From Micrococcaceae bacterium UBA7136 (GTDB lineage: Bacteria; Actinomycetota; Actinomycetes; Actinomycetales; Micrococcaceae), in NCBI GenBank assembly GCA_002492045.1, contig DKXC01000153.1:1-7602 (forward strand): 7,602 bases of DNA, given 5' to 3'. The translations under genes and the position numbers were made by a program. Position 1 is the stretch's first letter. Each line of letters begins with the position of its first letter. Positions 1 to 6,300 of this stretch are shown in pieces. The notes under the pieces were generated by a model that made no database searches, had not been told where the DNA came from, and was given only the letters and a program-made list of their open reading frames with translations.

Positions 1-795
1 GGAGGTAAGCTCTCCTTTGGCCCCCGAACCCTCTGGGAAGACCTTAACCTGGCCCTGGAGGCCGGAGAATACCTGGCCGTCCTGGGCCCCAACGGGTCAG
101 GTAAATCCACCCTGCTCAAGGTCATCCTGGGTCAGCTGCAGCTGACCGCTGGCCAAATTAGCGTCCTGGGGGAGCCAGCCCGCCTGGGTAACCCGGCTGT
201 CGGCTACATTCCCCAGCAAAAATCCCTCAACCGTAACCTGCCCCTGCGGGCCCGGGACTTCGTGGGCCTAGGGCTGGACGGCCACAAGTGGGGTTTCCGC
301 CTGGGCGGGGGCAGGTCCTACCGGGCCAAGATTGACCAGTTGCTAGAAGAAGTTGGGGCCCGGGACTACGCCCAGGTACCCGTTGGCCTGCTCTCAGGCG
401 GTGAACAGCAGCGACTGCGAATCGCCCAGGCCTTAGCCAGCGACCCCAGACTGATTCTGGCCGATGAGGCCCTGCTTTCTTTGGACCTTAACCACCAGTA
501 CGCTGTGGCTGACCTAATTCACCGCTACCAGCAGGAGCGGGGGGCCAGCGTCATTTTTGTCACCCACGAAATCAACCCCATCATTGACCATGTGGACCGC
601 CTACTCTACCTGGCTGCCGGACGTTTTAGCCTGGGCTCGGTAGAAGAGGTCATGCGGTCAGAGGTGCTGACCGACCTCTACCAGAGCCCGGTCTCCGTCC
701 TTAAATCCCAGGGCCGTTACGTGGTGCTGGGTGGAGAGAAGGGCAGTGGAGAGGCCCATGACTGTAGTCACCTGGACGAGACAGAGAGAAGGTAA
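1..795 (+). CDS. Metal (probably zinc) ABC transporter ATP-binding protein, 5'-truncated
   Basis: This is the cytoplasmic ATPase that would power uptake of a divalent metal, most likely Zn2+ and possibly Mn2+, through the permease encoded next. The frame is open from base 1 to the TAA at 793-795 (264 residues seen). The start codon lies upstream; comparison with the family suggests only some 10-25 N-terminal residues are missing. Visible motifs are Walker A GPNGSGKST (bases 85-111), a Q-loop in GYIPQQ (about 202-219), the ABC signature LSGGEQQR (391-414), Walker B LILADE (451-468), the D-loop LLSLD (472-486) and the H-loop histidine in VTHE (565-567). The segments LPLRARD and HEINPI fit the actinobacterial ZnuC/MntB-like group. 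One oddity is that the residue after the catalytic Glu is Ala, where most ABC ATPases have Pro. The GTG at 262 is inside the domain and is not the start. Zinc rather than manganese is inferred from the adjacent zur gene. The solute-binding protein is presumably upstream, outside the window. Confidence 0.93.
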   Translation, partial: GGKLSFGPRTLWEDLNLALEAGEYLAVLGPNGSGKSTLLKVILGQLQLTAGQISVLGEPARLGNPAVGYIPQQKSLNRNLPLRARDFVGLGLDGHKWGFRLGGGRSYRAKIDQLLEEVGARDYAQVPVGLLSGGEQQRLRIAQALASDPRLILADEALLSLDLNHQYAVADLIHRYQQERGASVIFVTHEINPIIDHVDRLLYLAAGRFSLGSVEEVMRSEVLTDLYQSPVSVLKSQGRYVVLGGEKGSGEAHDCSHLDETERR

Positions 796-797
796 GA

Positions 798-1685
798 ATG
801 AACTGGAATGATTTCTTCTCCCGAGTTTTTGTCTTTGACCGCTACGGGGAACTCTTAGAGCTACTCAGCCAGTCCATCTGGGCCGGGGCCATCTTGGGCC
901 TTATCGGGGGCTTTATGGGTCTCTTCGTCATGATCCGCCGCCAGGCCTTTGCGGTTCATGCTATCGCCGAGATGTCCTTTGCCGGTGCAGCCCTCTTTCT
1001 GCTGCTGGGCTATAACGTGGTGACCGGATCCCTGCTGGGCTCCCTAGTCTCAGCCCTGCTGATTGCCCTCTTAGGCGCCCGGGCCCAGGAAACTGACTCT
1101 ATTATTGGGGCCCTCATGCCCTTTGGCCTGGGCCTAGGAATTCTCTTTATTTCCCTCTACTCGGGCCGGTCTGCCAATAAGTTCTCCCTGCTGACCGGGC
1201 AGATTGTTTCGGTGGACGCCTCCCAGCTGACGGCTATTTCCCTGGGGGCCCTAGTTATTCTGCTGGGTTTGGCTGCTATCTGGCGGCCCCTGCTTTTTGC
1301 CTCCCTGGACCCGGTGGTGGCAGCAGCCAAGGGGGTACCGGTGCGGGCTTTGACCCTGATTTTTATGGTCCTGCTGGGGGTTGCCACGGCCCTGTCGGTG
1401 CAGGTGGTGGGCTCCCTGCTGGTGCTGGCCTTGCTGATCACTCCGGCGGCCTCAGCCCTACAGGTGACGGCTTCCCCCCTCAAGGCCCTGATTCTCTCGG
1501 TGGTCTTTGCTGAGCTGGCTATGGTGGGTGGCATCCTGCTGGCCCTGGCCGGCTCCCTGCCCATCTCGCCCTACGTCACCAGCATTTCCTTCCTGATCTT
1601 CCTGATCTGCCGGCTGATTCGCTGGGTGCGGTTGCGCCATTCAGCTTCAGGTCGTCAGCTTAGCCCTGAGCCGCAGCGCAGTTAG
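798..1685 (+). CDS. Metal ABC transporter permease, ABC-3 family (ZnuB/MntB-like)
   Basis: This is the membrane channel subunit of the metal importer, partner of the preceding ATPase. It has 295 residues, the usual family length. Hydrophobic segments lie at about residues 25-46, 55-72, 76-93, 103-121, 143-168, 184-203, 206-225, 229-251 and 257-275, giving 8-9 membrane spans, followed by a basic cytoplasmic tail. The hallmark VGSLLVLALLITPAASA near residues 204-220 is the ABC-3 family signature, and AIAEMSFAGAAL near 55-66 corresponds to the family's conserved second-helix region. The ATG follows the ATPase stop by two bases and has an AGAAGG ribosome site at 787-792 inside the end of the upstream gene, so the two are almost certainly co-transcribed and translationally coupled. 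The last 26 bp overlap the 3' end of zur on the other strand. Substrate specificity (Zn versus Mn) cannot be read from the permease; zinc is inferred from zur. Confidence 0.93.
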   Translation: MNWNDFFSRVFVFDRYGELLELLSQSIWAGAILGLIGGFMGLFVMIRRQAFAVHAIAEMSFAGAALFLLLGYNVVTGSLLGSLVSALLIALLGARAQETDSIIGALMPFGLGLGILFISLYSGRSANKFSLLTGQIVSVDASQLTAISLGALVILLGLAAIWRPLLFASLDPVVAAAKGVPVRALTLIFMVLLGVATALSVQVVGSLLVLALLITPAASALQVTASPLKALILSVVFAELAMVGGILLALAGSLPISPYVTSISFLIFLICRLIRWVRLRHSASGRQLSPEPQRS

Positions 1686-2085
1686 CGCAGATTCCGCTAA
1701 TTTCAATCTGGTGCTCAACCTGGCCGTAGCCGTGCCTGGCCGCAATAGCCAGGGCTTCCTGCTCGAAGGCGGGTACCTCAAAGACCTTGGTGGCCCCGCA
1801 GGAGCGGCAGACCAGGTGATGGTGATGGTGGTCTGATTCGCAGCGGCGGTAGAGGGCCTCACCAGCCTCATTCTTGAGGGTTTCTACCTGGCCTAGGTCT
1901 AGCATGGACTGCAAGAGGCGGTAGGTGGTGGCCAGGGAAACAGACTGGCCCCGGCTGATCATGAGCTGGTGGAGGTCCTGGGCTGAGGTGAAATCTTCCA
2001 GGGTTTCTAGGGTGGCGGTCAGGGCCCGACGTTGCTTGGTGTTGCGGACTTCTGGGGGCTTTCGCTGGTCTGGGCTCTGGGGCAT
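1660..2085 (-). CDS. zur: Fur-family zinc uptake regulator (Zur/FurB)
   Basis: This is a dimeric cytoplasmic DNA-binding repressor that, in the Zur family, shuts off zinc-uptake genes when Zn2+ is bound. It has 141 residues, the normal length. The N-terminal winged helix covers about residues 15-80, with the recognition-helix region SLATTYRLLQS at 50-60. The C-terminal dimerisation domain follows. C93-x2-C96 and C133-x2-C136 are the two CxxC pairs that hold the structural zinc in this family. C82 and the run H86-H90 are candidates for regulatory metal ligands. The poly-His stretch followed by LVCRSCG is typical of actinobacterial Zur/FurB rather than iron-sensing Fur. The ATG (complement of 2083-2085) has GAAGG at 2092-2096, six bases upstream. 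The gene converges on and overlaps the transporter operon, its expected target, and diverges from the hydrolase gene. The operator of the transporter operon would be upstream of base 1, so regulation of that operon is inferred from context. Confidence 0.93.
   Translation of the reverse strand: MPQSPDQRKPPEVRNTKQRRALTATLETLEDFTSAQDLHQLMISRGQSVSLATTYRLLQSMLDLGQVETLKNEAGEALYRRCESDHHHHHLVCRSCGATKVFEVPAFEQEALAIAARHGYGQVEHQIEISGICANCAAAQG
1680..1702. terminator. Small inverted repeat over the permease stop codon (weak terminator candidate)
   Basis: TTAGCG (1682-1687) and CGCTAA (1695-1700) are a perfect 6-bp inverted repeat with a 7-base loop. One G-T and one A-T pair extend it to 8 bp (1680-1702). 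It spans the permease stop codon and lies inside zur, across the codons around the second CxxC pair. A short T-rich stretch (1701-1703) follows on the + strand, but there is no real U-tract, so terminator function is doubtful and the match may come from the coding sequence alone. Confidence 0.2.
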
Positions 2086-2215
2086 CTTTTTCCTTCTGCT
2101 GCTTGGGGTCTCTGCCTTTCACTGTACCTTAGAGGGCCATAAGAGGGGAATGGCCCCCACTCATGGGCCCCAGTGATCAGGCCAACCGGTAGCTGCATGC
2201 ACTAGGCTGGTAGCT
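2086..2215. promoter_or_regulatory. Divergent intergenic region between zur and the MBL hydrolase gene
   Basis: These 130 bp must hold the start signals for zur (leftward) and for the hydrolase-HIT pair (rightward), unless transcription enters from elsewhere. A perfect 7-bp inverted repeat, GGGCCAT (2134-2140) and ATGGCCC (2150-2156) with a 9-base spacer, lies near the middle. GGTAGCT occurs twice as a direct repeat at 2188-2194 and 2209-2215, with copies 21 bp apart and the second touching the hydrolase ATG. A TACAGT on the - strand (about 2121-2126) could be a -10 for zur, but no good -35 accompanies it. I see no AT-rich palindrome of the usual actinobacterial Zur-box kind, so autoregulation of zur is not supported here. 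Confidence 0.45.
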
Positions 2216-2866
2216 ATGAAACTCACCAAGTACAGCCACTCCTGCATCCGCCTGGAGAAGGACGGTGCCACCCTGGTGCTGGATCCCGGAAACTTCTCCG
2301 AGGTCCAGCAGGCCCTGGCCGGGGCCGACCATATCCTCATTACCCACGTCCACCCCGATCACTTTGATGCCCCCAAGGTTCTGGCCTTCCTGGCAGAGAA
2401 CCCTGAGGTTACCCTGCACGGGCCGGCTGCCGTGGTGGAGGCCGTCCTAGCCCAGCTGCCCCAGGCTAAGGCCCAGGCCCTGACTGCCGATAGCCAGCTA
2501 GAGCTCTCTGGTTTCTCTATCAAGACCTTCGGCGGCAACCATGCGGTCATCCACCCCCTGTTGCCCACCATCGATAACATTGGCTACCTGATTGACCATA
2601 AGCTCTTTCACCCCGGTGACTCCTTCGTGGTGCCGGACGGGATTGAAGTGGAGACCCTGCTGGTTCCCATGCACGCCCCCTGGAACAAGATTCAGGAGGT
2701 TATCGATTTTCTGATTGCCGTCCGCCCCCGCCAGGCCTTCCAGATTCATGACGCCCTGCTGGCTGAGAACGGCAAGCAGATTGTTCTGGGCCATTTGGTT
2801 AATTTTGGCAAGAAGTACGGAAGCGAATTCAGCTACCTCGAGACCGGTAGCAGCCGCGAGATTTAG
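2216..2866 (+). CDS. Metallo-beta-lactamase-fold metal-dependent hydrolase (UlaG-like, COG2220 type)
   Basis: This is a soluble hydrolase with a metallo-beta-lactamase fold and probably a di-metal centre; the substrate is unknown. It has 216 residues, full length for the small UlaG-like/COG2220 group. The N-terminal strand carries YSHSC (residues 6-10) and VLDPG (21-25), both common in this group. The core motif T-H44-V-H46-P-D48-H49 gives the metal ligands. Further likely ligands are H109 or H113 in GGNHAVIH, D135 in HPGDS and H178 in QIHD. No signal peptide or membrane segment is seen. The ribosome site ahead of the ATG at 2216 is poor (AGGCTGG around 2204-2210), which leaves some doubt about translation strength but not about the start, because the N-terminus aligns well with the family. 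It is followed after 8 bp by the HIT gene, so the two are probably one operon. The metal dependence and position opposite zur make a link to zinc status possible but unproven. Confidence 0.9.
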   Translation: MKLTKYSHSCIRLEKDGATLVLDPGNFSEVQQALAGADHILITHVHPDHFDAPKVLAFLAENPEVTLHGPAAVVEAVLAQLPQAKAQALTADSQLELSGFSIKTFGGNHAVIHPLLPTIDNIGYLIDHKLFHPGDSFVVPDGIEVETLLVPMHAPWNKIQEVIDFLIAVRPRQAFQIHDALLAENGKQIVLGHLVNFGKKYGSEFSYLETGSSREI

Positions 2867-2874
2867 GAAGAGAC

Positions 2875-3300
2875 ATGAGCACTGTTTTTAGCAAGATTAT
2901 TGACCGTGAACTGCCCGGCCGAATCATCTGGGAGGACGAACAGGTCGTTGCTTTCTTCACCATTGAGCCCCTGGCCTACGGCCATACCCTGCTGGTGCCC
3001 CGGGCTGAGATTGACCACTGGGTTGATTTGCCCCAGGAGCTAGCTGCCCACCTCTTTGCGGTGGCCCAGAAGATTTCGCAGGGCCTGGACAAGGCTTTTG
3101 CTCCCCAGCGGGTGGGGTTTATGATTGCTGGTTTTGATGTGCCCCATACCCACCTGCACCTCTGGCCGGCTAATAGCCAAGCCGAGTTTTCCTTTGAGGC
3201 GGTCAACCGGGCGCCCGAGGCTGACAAGATGGATGAAGCTGCCGACAAGCTACGGGCAGCCTTGGTTGAACTAGGTTACGGGGACTTCGTCGCTTCCTAA
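2875..3300 (+). CDS. HIT family protein (histidine-triad nucleotide hydrolase/transferase)
   Basis: This is a small soluble protein of the HIT superfamily. Members hydrolyse nucleotide phosphoramidates or dinucleoside polyphosphates, usually as homodimers; the exact substrate here is not readable. It has 141 residues, normal for bacterial Hint-like members. The N-terminus (FSKIIDRELPGRIIWEDEQV) and the conserved PLAYGHTLLVPR segment (residues 32-43) form the nucleotide-binding half. The catalytic triad motif is H91-T-H93-L-H95-L, with H93 the expected nucleophile. GGAAGAG at 2867-2873 is close to the ATG and may serve as ribosome site. The gene follows the MBL hydrolase by 8 bp and is followed 17 bp after its stop by the large palindrome, which probably ends the transcript. 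It converges on hrpA. Confidence 0.93.
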   Translation: MSTVFSKIIDRELPGRIIWEDEQVVAFFTIEPLAYGHTLLVPRAEIDHWVDLPQELAAHLFAVAQKISQGLDKAFAPQRVGFMIAGFDVPHTHLHLWPANSQAEFSFEAVNRAPEADKMDEAADKLRAALVELGYGDFVAS

Positions 3301-3317
3301 CCCAGACAACACACTTC

Positions 3318-3394
3318 GGTACCAGATAAAAACTTTTGTACCAGTTCTCTGACGGTACATCGGTTTTTATCTGGTACCTATCTTTTTATTTCTT
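3318..3394 (+). terminator. Large nested hairpin with downstream T-rich tract, probable terminator of the hydrolase-HIT operon
   Basis: GGTACCAGATAAAAAC (3318-3333) and GTTTTTATCTGGTACC (3363-3378) are a perfect 16-bp inverted repeat. Inside its 29-base loop is a second perfect inverted repeat, TGTACC (3337-3342) and GGTACA (3354-3359), around an 11-base loop. On the + strand the stem is followed by the T-rich stretch TATCTTTTTATTTCTT (3379-3394), which runs into the last codons of hrpA, so the arrangement suits termination of rightward transcripts. On the - strand no T-run follows the stem, so leftward termination of hrpA would be less canonical. The stem is unusually long and low in G+C for a terminator in this genome. 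Confidence 0.75.
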
Positions 3395-6300
3395 AGCCAT
3401 AGCGTCCAGGGCCTCACGCAGGGCCGCCCGGATACGCTTCTCAGACACCGTGTAGGCCGTGCCCAGCTCCTGGGCAAAGAAGGAAACCCGCAGTTCTTCT
3501 AACATCCACCCCACCTGCTCAAGCTCAGACGAGGGCGAAACCCCAGCCGGCAGAGACTGAACCGCCTGATCATAGGTATCCTCCAGCTCCTGGACGGTCA
3601 GCATGAGCTGATTATCCCGGTGTAGGTTAGGCCCCAGCTTCTCTATCCGTTTGCCCATAGCCTTAAGATAGCGGGGCAGATGATGTAGCTGGGCGGCCCC
3701 CGTCTCCGTCACAAAACCCGGGTAGACCAGGTTCTCCAACTGGCTCTTCATATCGCTCATAGCATGCAGAACCGCCAGCGACGAAGACTTCTTAATAAGC
3801 TTCTGCACCCGAGAGGCCTCAGACAGAATATCGGCCACCAGCTTGGTCATGACAAAGACCGTATCAATCAGCTCAGCCCGCACCTGGTTAAAGAGCTTCT
3901 GGTACTCTTCCCGAGTCCAGGGAGGGCTAGCCGGGGTCAGCTGGTCAATAGCAGCCACCGTACAGTCACTAATCAGGGCATCAATGGAACCGTGCGGATT
4001 CTGGCTAAAGACCAGCTTCTCCCGGTTATTCAGATGCTCAGAAACATAGCGCTCCGGCGACGGCGTATTGAGCTTAAGCAAGCGAATCACACCCCCGCGC
4101 TGGGCCGTCCTTGCCTCAGCCTGGGAGGGGAAAATCCGCACCGCCACGCTAGAGCCCTCATCGACCAGGGCCGGGTAGCCCGCTACCGTCTGGGTGGCAA
4201 TGACCCGCTCCACCTTGCGGGGCAAATCCTGCTCTGGCCAGTCGGTCAAACCAGAAACCTCCCGCAGGCCCTGGGCAGCTCCAGTAGAAGCCTGGGCCTG
4301 GGGACGGGGAGCCTGGCCGGGGGCAGGAGAAGCAGACCTCTTAGCCCCGGCAGCTTTCTTCTGCCTGCCAGCCATAGCCTGCAAACGTCCCATAGCCTCC
4401 GGCGAAGCCCCCAAAGAAGCAGCCAGGGCAGAACGAATCTCAGCCTGCAAGGACCCCTGCAAGGCCGCCAAATCCTTACCCTCACCCAGAATCTTGTTCT
4501 GGGCATTACGCACCTGGAAAGTAAAACGTAGGTAATCAGGAACCGCCTGCCAATCAAAATCAGCCGGATCTAGCACATGCCCCCGCAGACGCCGCAAAAC
4601 CAGGGCCAAAGACTCCAATAGGTCATCGCTTGCCGGAGAAAAATCAGCAGCTAAAATCTCAGCAGCCTGCCGGGCCACATCCGGGGCCGGCACAAAGTTC
4701 TTCCGCACCTGCTTAGGCAAAGACTTAATAAGAGCCGTCAGCAGCTCCTGCCGCAGACCCGGAATCAGCCAGCGGAAAGGAGCCGGATCCAGCTGACCCA
4801 AAAAGAGCACCGGAACCTGCACCGCAATGCCGTCCGTTGTCGGCTCCGCCGGACGTCCGCCCACCGAAACCGCCGGGGCATACTCGTAGCGCAAATCCAG
4901 CTCCAACTGACCACCAGACCCCTCAGCCACCCAGGTACGGGGGAAAAGAGACTCATCATAGTCAGCGGCCTGACTGTCAATCAGACTGTCAGGATTAAAG
5001 TCCAGCAGATGCTCATTGACCTTCCGCTCCTGACCCCACCAGCGGTCAAAATGCCGGGCCGAAACCACCTGAGCGGGAATCCGGGCATCATAAAAATCAA
5101 AAAGAACCTGGTCATCCACCCGCAAATCCCGGCGACGCAGACGAGCCTCCAGCTCCTCCACCGCTGCCAGAGCCTTCTGGTTACGGGCAAAGAAACGGTG
5201 CCGGGTCTGCCAGTCACCCTCCACCAGGGCAGAGCGAATAAAAATCTCTCGGGCAGCCACCGGATCAACCCGGCTAAACTGCACCCGCCGGTCAGCAACC
5301 AGGGGCAAACCAAAGAGGGAAACCTTCTCATAGGCCAGGGCAGCACCCTGCCGAGAAGACCAGTGAGGCTCAGAATACTGACGCTTAAGCAGGGGACCGG
5401 CCAGCTCCTCCACCCACCCAGGCTCAATCTGGGCGTTAACCCTAGCCCAAAGCCGAGAAGTCTCCACTAGCTCAGCCGAAACCAGCCAGCTGGGGTTCTT
5501 CTTGAAAAGAGCAGAAGCCGGAAAAATCGCAAACCGAGTACCACGGGCACCCCGATAGTCCCGCCGACTCTGCTCATCAAGCACACCAATATGAGACAGC
5601 AAACCAGACAGCAGAGACTTATGGACCTCCAGCTCATGGGCTGCCGGGTCAATTTCCCGGCCCGGGCCCACCTGAATACCGGCTGAGGCACCAATCTCCC
5701 GCAACTGGGCAAAAAGATCCTGCCACTCCCGAATCCGCAAGAAATTCAGGTACTCCCGCTGGCACATCTTACGGAACTGGCTCGAAGAAAGCTCCGCCTG
5801 CCGCTCATTAATGTAGTGCCAGAGCAGCAGGAAGGAGGTGAAATCAGACTTCTCATCCTTAAAGCGGGCGTGCAGGCTATCAGCCTGGGTTCGCTCCTCG
5901 CTGGGGCGCTCGCGGGGGTCCTGGATGGTCAGGGCCGCAGCCAGTACCATGACCTCCTTGGCCACGCCCCGCTGAGAGGCCTCCACAATCATGCGGGCCA
6001 GACGAGGATCAAGGGGCAGGGCAGCCATAGCCCGGCCGGTTGCGGTCAGAACCGAGGACGGACGCCCCTGCCGCCGCTGAGCCTGCTTTTTCCCGGCCTC
6101 TAGGTTGAGGGCCCCGAGCTCCTGCAAGAGGTTGAGGCCATCCTTAATAGCCCGGGTTTCAGGGGGCTGAACAAAGGGAAAGGACTCAATATCAGCCGGG
6201 GACTTAACCACCCCTAGGGCCGTCATCTGTAGGATGACCGCCGCCAGGTTAGTCCGCAGAATCTCGGGGTCAGTAAACTCTGGTCGGGAGGCGAAATCCT

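Noticed and set aside
262..795. A shorter gene beginning at the in-frame GTG at 262
   Set aside because: The same frame is open back to base 1 and carries Walker A at 85-111, so the GTG is internal to a gene truncated by the window edge.
3301..3385. The palindrome as a miniature transposon or insertion relic
   Set aside because: The unit is only 61 bp, and the flanks (CACTTC on the left, TATCTT on the right) show no target-site duplication; no transposase remnant is nearby.
3764..4531. A 255-codon open frame on the + strand inside hrpA
   Set aside because: Its translation is rich in Arg, Gln, Leu and Ser with no recognisable motif and lies wholly antisense to the conserved HrpA coding sequence; it is a by-product of G+C-rich coding.
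4981..5470. Open frames on both strands around 5000-5470 inside hrpA
   Set aside because: Both have low-complexity compositions and no ribosome site, and the true hrpA frame is continuous through the region.
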